40,111 nucleotides of DNA from Lachnospiraceae bacterium. Lineage in GTDB: Bacteria; Bacillota; Clostridia; Lachnospirales; Lachnospiraceae. The notes beneath the pieces are model-generated. The model worked only from the letters and a program-made list of their open reading frames with translations, had not been told where the DNA came from and ran no database searches. Positions within the stretch are counted from its first letter, which is position 1. Each line of letters opens with the position of its first letter. The stretch is from assembly GCA_017416465.1 (NCBI GenBank), contig JAFQCK010000168.1, positions 1-40,111 of the forward strand, written 5' to 3'. Below are positions 1-9,823 of this stretch, one piece after another. The position numbers were made by a program, and so were the translations under genes.

Positions 1-31
1 AAAATAAAGATATATTTTAAATAAATACAAC

Positions 32-90
32 TAAAAAGATACCCTAACAGAAATTTTATCACCAAAAGGCTTGTATTTCTGTAGGATATC
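32..90 (-). terminator. Intrinsic terminator of the polC-ykgJ operon
   Basis: On the minus strand a stem of about 15 pairs (arms at 75-90 and 38-54, one bulge and one G-U pair) is followed by a run of five T (complement of 33-37). It sits about 80 bases after the stop of the YkgJ-like gene, so it closes the long minus-strand operon. The loop is about 20 bases, longer than usual. Confidence 0.75.
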
Positions 91-167
91 AATTTTTGTT
101 AGAATTGGGGCGAAAATCGTTATTAACCGACTACCCCTTATATTTTTATACATACTTGAATTGACAA

Positions 168-827
168 TTACTTTAACTCTTTTTTTACAGTATTAATTCT
201 TTCATAAAACTGAGCATAAAAATCTTTTTCATAATCATACTTATTTATAAAAAATACATTCAAAATCGCCATATTAATCTTCTTTTGTTCATCTAACTCC
301 ATAGAATAAATCTTCTCTTCTATTCTCTTTAATAATCTGTGCCAATCATTAATATATTTTTCATACTTAATTAAATCAGGTGTATCAAGCCACTTTTTAA
401 CTTTTACTTTACCTATGTTTTTGCTTGGACACTCATAAACCTGTATAAAATATTTAAATGACTCTTCATCATATATTCTTCCAAGCGGAAACATTCTGCA
501 TATTCCAGGTCTAATACTATGAACTGAACATCTTCCTTCATTATTTAAAAATGAACATGCATTAGTTTCCTTATTCATCTTTAAATTAGGTAGAATTGTT
601 CCATCAACAACATTAAGTTCTAGATATGAAGCAAGCAATACTTCAAATGTTGTATTAAGACCACTACAAAGTCTATATACATCATAAGGGTCCAAAATAA
701 TAGATTCTCCCATTCCTGTACAACACTTCGAACAGCCTTTGCAATCGTTACACACTACTTTTACAAGATCATTTGCAGTATATAGTTTTCCATCTGAAAT
801 TTCATTAATATCTATTTCTCTTCTCAT
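168..827 (-). CDS. YkgJ family cysteine-cluster protein
   Basis: 219 aa. Two cysteine groups are visible: an N-terminal CxxCxxCxxCC-like cluster (residues about 26-36, CNDCKGCSKCC) and a central group in which C91 and C99 precede a RPGICRMFP motif. This is the pattern of the YkgJ/CxxCxxCC family (PF03692), predicted to bind zinc or an iron-sulfur centre. The biochemical role is not established. It is the last gene of the polC operon; its start has AAAGGA upstream, about 10 bases after the preceding gene's stop. The C-terminal 80 residues are helical, charged and unrecognised. The family call is good; function unknown. Confidence 0.8.
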   Translation of the reverse strand: MRREIDINEISDGKLYTANDLVKVVCNDCKGCSKCCTGMGESIILDPYDVYRLCSGLNTTFEVLLASYLELNVVDGTILPNLKMNKETNACSFLNNEGRCSVHSIRPGICRMFPLGRIYDEESFKYFIQVYECPSKNIGKVKVKKWLDTPDLIKYEKYINDWHRLLKRIEEKIYSMELDEQKKINMAILNVFFINKYDYEKDFYAQFYERINTVKKELK

Positions 828-837
828 ATAAATCCTT

Positions 838-1575
838 TCACTCTGCTACATTATATATTATAGCATTACCTGATTTACCAACTCTTTTAACTGTATTTGT
901 ATAAGTCAAAATATTGAGACATAATCTTGCAAGTCCGTCATTTATCCTTGCTTCTTTTGCAAAATCTTTTACAGTAAATTTATCCGGTAAATCGATTGGC
1001 ACAAATCTTAAATAATCCCTAACATTTTCAATATCTATTTCTTCTACTAATTCCTTAGGTATTCTGTCATATCTGGTAGAGCCTCTTTTTTTATCATAAC
1101 TCCAACCATTTAACAATCTTAATTCTTCAACATTAATCATTAAAATTTTGAATTTAAAATTAGGATTATTTAAAAATTGTTTTATTTTATATAGTTGAAT
1201 AAAAGCTTCATAAGGAGTTCCTTTTTTTGGTGATTTTCTTAATTTCCCCTGTTCACCTGTCTCTACATCAATCCAACCTAACCATTTCATATACGCAATC
1301 GGATAAACAACTGTAACTTCATAATCATTTAAAAATACTGATAATTTAGAACGTAATTTATTAAAATTTGCAGTCTGAACTTCAATTATACTTCCATTAT
1401 TATATATATCAGCAACATAACCATTTACAGGGATTTCATGATTATCCTCATTAAGCTCTAAATAATTTTTTATTATTGCATGCATTGTTTTTTCAGAAAG
1501 AGTTCCTATACCATTTCTCTGTCTGTCTAAACCAATAATTTTTTGTTTGGCATATTCAAATCTTTCCTGATTCAT
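838..1575 (-). CDS. Hypothetical protein, putative PD-(D/E)XK nuclease fold plus winged helix
   Basis: 245 aa. The N-terminal half shows E28 in a helix, D56 after a short strand (GYVADIY) and an E65-V-Q67 strand (SIIEVQT). The order E, D, ExQ resembles a PD-(D/E)XK nuclease core with Q in place of K. A following segment (VTVVYPIA) would be a further core strand. Residues about 200-245 look like a winged helix (FTVKDFAKEARINDGLARL). It lies directly after polC in the operon, 32 bases away, with an AAAGGAAAAA ribosome site. A replication- or repair-linked DNA-binding role is an inference from fold and position; no family name is claimed. Confidence 0.55.
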   Translation of the reverse strand: MNQERFEYAKQKIIGLDRQRNGIGTLSEKTMHAIIKNYLELNEDNHEIPVNGYVADIYNNGSIIEVQTANFNKLRSKLSVFLNDYEVTVVYPIAYMKWLGWIDVETGEQGKLRKSPKKGTPYEAFIQLYKIKQFLNNPNFKFKILMINVEELRLLNGWSYDKKRGSTRYDRIPKELVEEIDIENVRDYLRFVPIDLPDKFTVKDFAKEARINDGLARLCLNILTYTNTVKRVGKSGNAIIYNVAE

Positions 1576-1607
1576 AGTTTTTTCCTTTCGTCAAAAGTTT
1601 ATTACTA

Positions 1608-4600
1608 TCACATCATATCAAACAACGAAAACTGATTGGATTCTGGCATATCTCCAAGTATTCCCAAATCCTGCATAGTATCAACAACAGATTTACTTAT
1701 TTTAGCTCTGTCCCTTAAATCATCTTTTGATAAAAATGGACCATCCATCGCTGCTTCCACAAGGCAATCTGCCGCCTTATCACCCATTCCGTCAATTGAA
1801 CTAAATGAAGGCATGATTTTATCGCCAAAGATCTGGAATTTGTGTGCCTGCGCCCTAAATAAATCTATCGGTTCAAATTCAATACCTCTTGCATACATTT
1901 CCTGAACAATTTTCATATCCTTAAGCATATCTTCTTCTTTTGCCGAAAGCTCTTTTGATTCTTTTCGTTTTTTAAAATCTGCAATATAGAACTCAAGTCG
2001 CTCTCTTCCCATACACATATGAGCATAATCAAATCCGGATGCTCTGATACTAAAATACGCTGAATAATATGCCAAAGGATAAAATACTTTAAAATATGCA
2101 ATTCTATAAGCCATCATAACATATGCAGCAGCATGTGCCTTAGGGAACATGTACTTAATCTTCTGACAAGACTCAATATACCAGTCAGGTACATCAAATT
2201 TCTTCATTTCTTCTATCCACTCTGGCTTTAATCCTTTACCTTTTCTTACAGATTCCATAATTGTAAACGATAATTCAGACTCAAGACCTTTATAGATAAG
2301 ATAAACCATAATATCATCACGAGTACAAATGGCAGTTGAAATCGTTGCATCACCTGTACTTATGTAATACTGTGCGTTATTAAGCCATACGTCTGTACCA
2401 TGTGAAAGCCCTGATATTCTAACTAAATCCGAGAATGTTCCCGGCTGAGTATCAATAAGCATCTGAATAACAAAATCCGTACCAAATTCCGGTATTCCAA
2501 GTGAACCTAAAGGACATCCTCCAATATCCTCAGGTTTAATCCCTAACGCATCACAGCTTCTAAATAAAGACATAACTTCCTTATTATCAAGAGGAATATC
2601 CTTTGCATCAATTCCCGTAATATCCTCTAACATTCTAATCATTGTAGGATCGTCGTGTCCAAGTATATCAAGTTTCAAAAGATTATGGTCTATTGAATGA
2701 TAATCAAAATGTGTTGTTATAGTCTTTGTTGTCATATCATTAGCAGGATGCTGAACTGGTGTAAATTCATTTATATCATGACCAAGAGGAAGAACTATAA
2801 TTCCTCCCGGATGTTGTCCTGTTGTACGTCTTACACCGGTACAGCCTTTAGCTATTCTTGTTACTTCACATCTTCTCTTTTTAATATTTCTTTCTTCACA
2901 ATATTTTCTAACATAAGCTTCTGCTGTTTTATCAGCTAATGTACCAATAGTTCCTGCTCTGAAAGTCTGTCCCTTTCCAAAAATAACTTCTGTATATTCG
3001 TGAGCCTTACTCTGATATTCACCCGAAAAATTAAGGTCAATATCCGGCTCTTTATTTCCTTTAAATCCTAAGAATGTTTCAAATGGTATATCAAATCCTG
3101 CTTTAACTAAATCTTCACCACAATCAGGACACTTTCTATCAGGCATATCACAACCGGAACCACCACCATATTTTCTAACTTCTTCAGAATCAAAATCATA
3201 AAAATGACACTTTTTACAATAATAATGCGGACTTAATGGATTAACTTCTGTAATACCTGACATTGTTGCAACAAAAGAAGAACCTACCGAACCTCTTGAA
3301 CCTACTAAATATCCATCTTCGTTAGATTTCCATACTAATTTCTGTGCAATTATGTACATAACCGCAAATCCATTTGAGATAATTGAATTTAGTTCTCTCT
3401 CAAGTCGTTCAACAACTATTTCAGGAAGATTTTCTCCGTACATACTATGTGCTGTGTTATAACATATTTCTCTTAATATCTGGTCCGAATTCTCGATAAC
3501 CGGTGCACATTTGTTAGGGTTAACCGGGAACATATTCTCTACCATATCTGCAATCATATTAGTGTTAGTAACAACTATTTCGTATGCCTTATCACTTCCA
3601 AGATACTTAAATTCATCAAGCATCTCATCTGTTGACCTGAAATATAATGGTGCCTGGTCATCTGCATCTTTAAAGCCCTTACACGCCATAATAATTCTTC
3701 TATATACTTCATCCTGCGGATCCAAAAAGTGTACATCACAGGTAGCAACAACCGGCTTATTAAACTGTTCTCCAAGATTAACAATCTTTCTGTTAATTTC
3801 CTGTAATTCTTCTACCGTAGTAAATTCAAAATTATCACTTTTAAGCATAAACTGATTATTTCCGGTAGGCTGAATTTCCAAATAATCATAAAAATTAACA
3901 AGTCTTGCAATCTCTTCATCACTTTTTTTCTTAATAATAGCCTGATATAACTCTCCTGCTTCACATGCAGAACCAATTATTAGGCCTTCTTTATGTTTTA
4001 GATAATTACTTTTAGGAATTCTTGGTTGTCTATTATAGTAAGTTATGTTTGAGTCAGAAACCAATCTATATAAATTCTTTCTTCCTTCTTCATTCTTAGC
4101 CAAAATAATTGCATGATAAGTTGCGAGTTTTTTTATTATCTCTACCGAACTGCCACCAAGAGTATTAATATCATTAAGACTAAACACATCTCTTTCCTTA
4201 AGCATTTCAATAAACTTAACAAATATTTCTGCTGTGCATCCTGCATCATCAACTGCTCTATGATGGTTTTCTAATGATACCCCAAGAGCTTTTGCAACAC
4301 TATCAAGCTTATATCTACTAATCTGCGGAAGTAAAAGTCTTGCAAGAGATACTGTATCAAGTATAGTAAATTCTTTTTCTATACCTTGATTTTTAGCATT
4401 ATTAATAATGAAGCTCATATCAAAATCTGCATTATGTGCAACCATAACACAGTCATTACTAAATTTAAGAAAATTTGGTAATACCTCATCAATCAGTGGT
4501 GCATCAATTACCATATTGTCATTTATACCTGTTAATTCTTCAATTTTAAACGGTATAGGTCTTTCAGGATTAACAAAAGAACTAAATTTCTCTGTTATAA

Positions 4601-6110
4601 CACCGTTACTTACTTTTACCGCACCAATTTCTATAATTTTATCTGAAATAGGACTAAATCCCGTTGTTTCAATATCAAATACAACAAAATCACCATCTAA
4701 TGATTGATTCTTTGAATTAGTTACAACTTCCTTTAAATCATCTACAAGATATGCCTCTACACCATAGATAACTTTAAAATCAAACGGCTCTTTAAAACTA
4801 AATTTACCTTCTAATTTCTGAAGTGCATGCCATGCTTCCGTAAATCCCTGTACAACACCATGGTCAGTTATTGCCATAGCCGTATGACCCCAATCCTTCG
4901 CACGCTTAATAAGTGATTTTGCATCTGCAACACCATCCATATCACTAAGCTTTGTATGACAATGTAGTTCTACTCTCTTTTCAGGACTGGTATCCATTCT
5001 TTTTACGGTAAAATCAGAAGTTTTCATAATTCCTTCAACAGAATTAATTACTACATCATTATCAAAGTGGTCTAAAACAGCAAGTCCTTTTACCTTTATA
5101 AAAGCTCCTTCTTTAATATCCTTTTTAAATTCAGGAAGTTTCTCATCCTGCATAAATAATTTTATTACTATAGAATCCGTAAAATCAGTAATAGCAATTG
5201 ATAAAATAGTTCTTTCTCCACGAATAGGTCTTTCATCAACAGACATAATCTGTCCACGAATAACAACCTGTCCAATTTCTCCTTCAATATCTTTTAATGG
5301 TGTTATATCACCATCCATTATTTCACGACCATATATAACATCCGGATTGTCTGATTTTTTATAATTTCTGTTAAAGTTACTTGAACCAAATTTACTTTTT
5401 CCACTATTCTTATCAATCCCTGAATTTTCAGACTTTTTGTTGTCACTTACTGTTTTACTCTGTGATACTTTTTCTTTAGAATTATCAGTTTTTTCATCTG
5501 TTTTTTCTAATTTTTCTTTATTATTTTCAAGATTTTTATTTACATTTGCAATAATTGCTTCAACTTCCTGCTCAATCTTAAGTTGGCTTATTTTTTCATA
5601 CTTACTCTCTTTCATCTCTACAAAATCATATCTGATTTCAGTAGGTACCCCACAACGTTCATTAAATATTTTTTCTAAAATCCTTTTAAGTTCATCTGAT
5701 TTATCATTAGAAAGTACACTATCAGATAATTTAATAGTCATTACATCTTCATCAAAATACACGTCGGCTTTTTTTAGCAAATTATATTCTATAGGACTAT
5801 AATTATATATCTCCTTCAGAATACTATCTTTATACATATCAAATAAATTTTCCGAATTATACTGTTTTGAGAGATTAAAACTTTCAATTATTTTAACCTG
5901 AACTTTGCCTCTGAATATTTTTACAAGTTCATTTTCAACCTTATAAATATCATCTTTATGAATAAGTCTGTTACACTCTATGTAAATACGAATAAGATTT
6001 TTAGAACGGTTATTTACAATTCTTTTTACCATAACATCTCTAAAAATATCTTTTATCTCCGTATTATTTTCAAAATGAGTAAATACTTCAAAGAAATTCT
6101 TTGATTCCAC
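1608..6110 (-). CDS. polC: DNA polymerase III alpha subunit, PolC type
   Basis: 1500 aa, full length; B. subtilis PolC is about 1440. Order of domains: N-terminal PolC domain (1-180), a Lys/Glu/Ser-rich linker (about 195-255), an OB fold (about 275-360), a PHP domain beginning at the ELHCHTKLSDMDG motif near 380, and a DnaQ-type 3'-5' exonuclease inserted into PHP (D479 and E481 of FDIETTGF). The catalytic core includes EPDIDLNFSGEYQ, with a zinc cluster (CKKC ... CDMPDRKCPDCG) just before it. This is the replicative polymerase of low-GC Gram-positives, with built-in proofreading. It follows ispG by 36 bases in the same operon. The linker is longer than usual and accounts for the extra length. 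Confidence 0.97.
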   Translation of the reverse strand: MESKNFFEVFTHFENNTEIKDIFRDVMVKRIVNNRSKNLIRIYIECNRLIHKDDIYKVENELVKIFRGKVQVKIIESFNLSKQYNSENLFDMYKDSILKEIYNYSPIEYNLLKKADVYFDEDVMTIKLSDSVLSNDKSDELKRILEKIFNERCGVPTEIRYDFVEMKESKYEKISQLKIEQEVEAIIANVNKNLENNKEKLEKTDEKTDNSKEKVSQSKTVSDNKKSENSGIDKNSGKSKFGSSNFNRNYKKSDNPDVIYGREIMDGDITPLKDIEGEIGQVVIRGQIMSVDERPIRGERTILSIAITDFTDSIVIKLFMQDEKLPEFKKDIKEGAFIKVKGLAVLDHFDNDVVINSVEGIMKTSDFTVKRMDTSPEKRVELHCHTKLSDMDGVADAKSLIKRAKDWGHTAMAITDHGVVQGFTEAWHALQKLEGKFSFKEPFDFKVIYGVEAYLVDDLKEVVTNSKNQSLDGDFVVFDIETTGFSPISDKIIEIGAVKVSNGVITEKFSSFVNPERPIPFKIEELTGINDNMVIDAPLIDEVLPNFLKFSNDCVMVAHNADFDMSFIINNAKNQGIEKEFTILDTVSLARLLLPQISRYKLDSVAKALGVSLENHHRAVDDAGCTAEIFVKFIEMLKERDVFSLNDINTLGGSSVEIIKKLATYHAIILAKNEEGRKNLYRLVSDSNITYYNRQPRIPKSNYLKHKEGLIIGSACEAGELYQAIIKKKSDEEIARLVNFYDYLEIQPTGNNQFMLKSDNFEFTTVEELQEINRKIVNLGEQFNKPVVATCDVHFLDPQDEVYRRIIMACKGFKDADDQAPLYFRSTDEMLDEFKYLGSDKAYEIVVTNTNMIADMVENMFPVNPNKCAPVIENSDQILREICYNTAHSMYGENLPEIVVERLERELNSIISNGFAVMYIIAQKLVWKSNEDGYLVGSRGSVGSSFVATMSGITEVNPLSPHYYCKKCHFYDFDSEEVRKYGGGSGCDMPDRKCPDCGEDLVKAGFDIPFETFLGFKGNKEPDIDLNFSGEYQSKAHEYTEVIFGKGQTFRAGTIGTLADKTAEAYVRKYCEERNIKKRRCEVTRIAKGCTGVRRTTGQHPGGIIVLPLGHDINEFTPVQHPANDMTTKTITTHFDYHSIDHNLLKLDILGHDDPTMIRMLEDITGIDAKDIPLDNKEVMSLFRSCDALGIKPEDIGGCPLGSLGIPEFGTDFVIQMLIDTQPGTFSDLVRISGLSHGTDVWLNNAQYYISTGDATISTAICTRDDIMVYLIYKGLESELSFTIMESVRKGKGLKPEWIEEMKKFDVPDWYIESCQKIKYMFPKAHAAAYVMMAYRIAYFKVFYPLAYYSAYFSIRASGFDYAHMCMGRERLEFYIADFKKRKESKELSAKEEDMLKDMKIVQEMYARGIEFEPIDLFRAQAHKFQIFGDKIMPSFSSIDGMGDKAADCLVEAAMDGPFLSKDDLRDRAKISKSVVDTMQDLGILGDMPESNQFSLFDMM

Positions 6111-6146
6111 ATAATCACCTTCAACTATTCTACTTGTATACCTTCA

Positions 6147-7205
6147 TTAATTGCACATATTTTTCAATTCCATTTCAAACTGTGCTAAAAGTTCATTTTC
6201 AGGTACTTTTCTTATTATTTCACCTTTTTTAATAATAAGACCTTCACCTTTTCCTCCTGCTATACCCAAATCTGCTTCTTTTGCTTCACCAGGTCCGTTA
6301 ACCGCACAGCCCATTACAGCAACCTTTAAATCCGCATCATATTTTTCAACAATCTTTTCAACTTTATTTGCTAAAGAAATCAAATCAATCTGAGTTCTTC
6401 CACAAGTTGGACATGATACTACACTAATACCACCTTTTCTGATTCCTAAAGTTTTTAAAATAAGGTTAGCCGTTTTGATTTCTTCAACAGGGGCACCTGT
6501 AAGAGATACTCTTATTGTATCACCTATTCCTTTATTTAATATAATGCCAAGACCAACTGAAGACTTAATATTTCCTGAGTAAAGAGTTCCTGATTCAGTT
6601 ATTCCAACATGAAGCGGATAATTTGTCTTAGTTGCAATAAGTTCATGAGCTTCTACACACATCATTACATCAGATGATTTTATACTGATAACAAGATTAT
6701 CATAACCTAATTCTTCAATCATTTTAACCTTATTAAGAGCACTTTCTACAATTCCTTCTGCCGTTACATGACCATATTTTTCAAGAATTTCTTTTTCTAA
6801 TGAGCCACTATTTACACCAACTCTTATAGGAATATTTCTTTCTTTTGCAACATCAATTACAGCCTTAACCTTAGATATATCTCCAATATTTCCAGGATTA
6901 ATTCTTATCTTATCTGCACCATTTTCCATGGCAGCAATTGCAAGCTTATAATCAAAATGAATATCTGCTACTAATGGAATTGTAATCTGTGATTTAATCT
7001 CTTTAATAGCTTTAGCTGCTTCCAACGTCGGAACTGCACATCTGATTATATCGCAACCTGCAACTGTAAGAGCCTTAATCTGATTAACTGTTGCATTAAC
7101 ATCTTCTGTCTTAGTATTAGTCATAGACTGAATAAGAATATCATTTCCTCCACCTATAACTTTGTCTCCAATTTTAATTACTTTTGTATTGTTGCGATAA
7201 ATCAT
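6147..7205 (-). CDS. ispG: 4-hydroxy-3-methylbut-2-enyl diphosphate synthase (flavodoxin)
   Basis: 352 aa from the chosen start. It reduces the cyclic diphosphate MEcPP to HMBPP in the MEP isoprenoid pathway using a [4Fe-4S] cluster. The cluster ligands are visible as SCPTCGR and GCAVNGPGEA near the C-terminus, and the N-terminal TIM barrel carries the IQSMTNT motif. A codon three positions upstream (7214) is also ATG, but it directly abuts the AAAGGA ribosome site; the ATG at 7205 has a normal 9-base spacing and is preferred. The length matches the short bacterial form without the plant-type insert. It sits between rseP and polC in the operon. Confidence 0.95.
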   Translation of the reverse strand: MIYRNNTKVIKIGDKVIGGGNDILIQSMTNTKTEDVNATVNQIKALTVAGCDIIRCAVPTLEAAKAIKEIKSQITIPLVADIHFDYKLAIAAMENGADKIRINPGNIGDISKVKAVIDVAKERNIPIRVGVNSGSLEKEILEKYGHVTAEGIVESALNKVKMIEELGYDNLVISIKSSDVMMCVEAHELIATKTNYPLHVGITESGTLYSGNIKSSVGLGIILNKGIGDTIRVSLTGAPVEEIKTANLILKTLGIRKGGISVVSCPTCGRTQIDLISLANKVEKIVEKYDADLKVAVMGCAVNGPGEAKEADLGIAGGKGEGLIIKKGEIIRKVPENELLAQFEMELKNMCN

Positions 7206-7321
7206 AATACACATTCCTTTCTTAAAAAATATTTTATAATGTACAAAGTAGTGTTAAATTAATTTTCCAAAATAATTATACATATATTAAATGACAACAT
7301 CTGACAAATAATATATTTTTA

Positions 7322-8593
7322 TCAGAACAACTTTGTTATATCATTAAATAACACTACTACCATTAGAATCATAAGTAAAATCATTCCGGCAAAATGAACA
7401 ATTGCTTCTTTTTCTTTTGCAATTGGTTTTCCTCTAATCGCTTCAATAAATAAGAATACAAGTCTTCCACCATCTAATGCCGGGAATGGTAAAAGATTAA
7501 CTATTCCAAGATTAACACTTAAAATAATAATTAAATATGCAATTTGTAAAAATACTTCTCTAAATCCTTCTTCTTTAGATGCTTCATAGGAATCACCAAC
7601 TATTTTAACTATACCAACAGGACCTGATACATCATCTTTAGTTGCATTTCCTGTAAATAACATCTTAAGCCCTGACCAGGTTGCCCATGCATCATATCTA
7701 AGTTCAGTAAAACTATATCTTATAACTTCTATAGGTGAGGCTTTAACGTAGGTTCCAACATTCATTCCTAATGTAAAACCTGCTTTTTTAGGAGTAACTT
7801 TAAAAGTTTGTTCCTTTTTATCCCTTAACACAATGATTTCTATTTCAGAACCATCAAGTGGATTAGCTTCCATATATTCATTAAGTTCTTTTCCTGTTGA
7901 TACATTATTACCATCAACTGATACAATTACATCCTTTGAACGTATCCCTGCATCATATACCGGTGTTCCTTCACTTACCTCTATTACACACTCATTTTCA
8001 TCTGCATAATATGAAATTCCCATACTATAAGATTGTCTGGGAGTAATTTTTGTTTCGTACTCCTTGCCATCTCTTTCGTATTTTATTGTTACTTTACTAC
8101 CATCTAACGGATTCAAATAATTATGAAGCCAATAATCTCTCCAAATAACTATCTTTTTACCATTAAATTCAGTGATAATATCCCCTTCTTTTAATCCTGC
8201 TTCAACAGCAGGTACATTTTCTCCAACAGCAGTAATACGTGGTTCATCATATCCCTGCATACCAATATATACAATTGCAAGAACAAAAGCTAAAACAAAA
8301 TTAAATATTGGTCCTGCCGCAACAACTGAAATTCTTGCCCAAACTGATTTACTATTAAATGAATTAACACTAATCTCATCTGTATCCTCACCAACCATCA
8401 TACATGAACCACCAAATGGAATGAGTTTCCATGAATATCTTGTTTCGCCTTTAACAAAGCTTAAAATTCTAGGTCCCATTCCAAGAGAAAATTCTGTAAC
8501 TCCAATACCACTTTTCTTCGCAAGTAGAAAATGACCAAATTCATGAATCAAAACCAATACACTAAAAACTATTAATGACAAAATTATACTCAT
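7322..8593 (-). CDS. rseP: RseP-type site-2 intramembrane zinc metalloprotease (M50)
   Basis: 423 aa. HEFGH near residue 18 in the first membrane segment gives the zinc ligands and catalytic Glu. The third ligand region is NLLPFPALDGGR in a C-terminal membrane segment. Two PDZ-like domains lie between (about 110-185 and 190-280), each with the GD(V/I)I carboxylate-loop pattern. Family members cleave anti-sigma factors or leftover signal peptides inside the membrane. Two tandem PDZ domains make it longer than one-PDZ Bacillus RasP. It starts three bases after dxr ends. Whether its substrate is the zinc anti-sigma factor at 24.5-25.2 kb cannot be told from sequence. Confidence 0.93.
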   Translation of the reverse strand: MSIILSLIVFSVLVLIHEFGHFLLAKKSGIGVTEFSLGMGPRILSFVKGETRYSWKLIPFGGSCMMVGEDTDEISVNSFNSKSVWARISVVAAGPIFNFVLAFVLAIVYIGMQGYDEPRITAVGENVPAVEAGLKEGDIITEFNGKKIVIWRDYWLHNYLNPLDGSKVTIKYERDGKEYETKITPRQSYSMGISYYADENECVIEVSEGTPVYDAGIRSKDVIVSVDGNNVSTGKELNEYMEANPLDGSEIEIIVLRDKKEQTFKVTPKKAGFTLGMNVGTYVKASPIEVIRYSFTELRYDAWATWSGLKMLFTGNATKDDVSGPVGIVKIVGDSYEASKEEGFREVFLQIAYLIIILSVNLGIVNLLPFPALDGGRLVFLFIEAIRGKPIAKEKEAIVHFAGMILLMILMVVVLFNDITKLF

Positions 8594-8596
8594 ATA

Positions 8597-9751
8597 TTAA
8601 CATAACCTTTCTGATAAACTTCTAACAACTTCATGAGCCTCTTTTTCTGCTTCAAGAATTTTATCAAGACTCGGATTTTCAATAACTTTATGTTTATCCA
8701 TTGCTCCTTTTATAAGTTCCGCTATATCAAGATATTTAATCTCTTTATTTAAAAACTTACTTACTGCAAGTTCATTTGCTGCATTATATATAGTTGGCAT
8801 TGTTCCTCCACATCTTCCGGCTTCATATGCAAGTGCAAATCCTTTGAATTTCTCTGTGTCAGGTTTCATAAAACTTATGCTACCTATTTCAGCAAAATTA
8901 ACTCTTTTTCCACCTAAAACTCTTCTATCAGGATAGAACAATGCATATTGAATCGGTAATTTCATATCAGGCGTTCCAAGTTGTGCCATAATTCCACCAT
9001 CAATATATTCAACCATTGAATGAATAAGACTTTGAGGCTGTATAACAACATCTATGTCATCAAATTCCACATCAAAAAGCCATTTTGCTTCAATAACTTC
9101 CAATCCTTTATTAACCATTGTAGCAGAATCAATGGTAATCTTTTTACCCATAGACCAATTAGGATGTTTTAATGCATCTTCAACAGTAACATTTTTTAAA
9201 TCATCAATAGAAGAATTTCTAAAAGGTCCACCTGACGCTGTAAGAATTATCTTACTGACTTGTGATTTTTTATTTCCTTGTAATGACTGAAAAATCGCAC
9301 TATGTTCACTGTCAACAGGTAAGATGCTAACACCTTTTTCTTTTGCCAGTTTCATAATTATATGCCCGGCAGTAACCAAAGTTTCCTTATTAGCAAGTGC
9401 AATTGTTTTCTTCGCTTCAATAGCTGCAATTGTAGGTCTTACTCCAATCATTCCAACAACAGCTGTCAAAACGGTATCAGCACTTTTGATAGTTGCAGCT
9501 TCAATAAGACCATCCATTCCTGATACAACTTTAATATTCAAATCTGCAATTTTTACTTCAAGCTCTTTAGCTTTAGCTTCATCAAATACACATATCAATT
9601 CAGGTTTAAATTCTCTTGCCTGTTCTTCAAGCATCAAAATATTACTTCCTGCTGCTAATGCAACAACTTCAATATCCTCATTCTCTCTTACTATCTCAAG
9701 AGTCTGTGTTCCAATCGAACCTGTAGACCCTAATATAGATAATTTTTTCAT
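8597..9751 (-). CDS. dxr: 1-deoxy-D-xylulose-5-phosphate reductoisomerase
   Basis: 384 aa, normal family length. It makes MEP from DXP with NADPH and a divalent metal, the first committed MEP step. Visible motifs: N-terminal NADPH loop GSTGSIGTQTL, substrate/metal motif DSEHSAIFQ, the glycine-rich ASGGPFR loop, and KGLEVIEAKWLF in the catalytic domain. It pairs with ispG two genes downstream, so two MEP steps are co-transcribed with the undecaprenyl diphosphate synthase that uses their product. Confidence 0.96.
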   Translation of the reverse strand: MKKLSILGSTGSIGTQTLEIVRENEDIEVVALAAGSNILMLEEQAREFKPELICVFDEAKAKELEVKIADLNIKVVSGMDGLIEAATIKSADTVLTAVVGMIGVRPTIAAIEAKKTIALANKETLVTAGHIIMKLAKEKGVSILPVDSEHSAIFQSLQGNKKSQVSKIILTASGGPFRNSSIDDLKNVTVEDALKHPNWSMGKKITIDSATMVNKGLEVIEAKWLFDVEFDDIDVVIQPQSLIHSMVEYIDGGIMAQLGTPDMKLPIQYALFYPDRRVLGGKRVNFAEIGSISFMKPDTEKFKGFALAYEAGRCGGTMPTIYNAANELAVSKFLNKEIKYLDIAELIKGAMDKHKVIENPSLDKILEAEKEAHEVVRSLSERLC

Positions 9752-9823
9752 TTATCGTAACCTCTAACCTTTCTTTTTAATATACAAGCTATTTAATTTA
9801 TAAACCTTTTTAATTCAAAACCA

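Noticed and set aside
1636-1905. Plus-strand open frames inside polC (also at 2697, 3511, 4408, 5437)
   Set aside because: Antisense shadows of a conserved coding sequence; hydrophobic, low-complexity translations and no ribosome sites.
9324-9767. 147-codon plus-strand frame inside dxr
   Set aside because: Antisense of a highly conserved gene with composition typical of a shadow frame.
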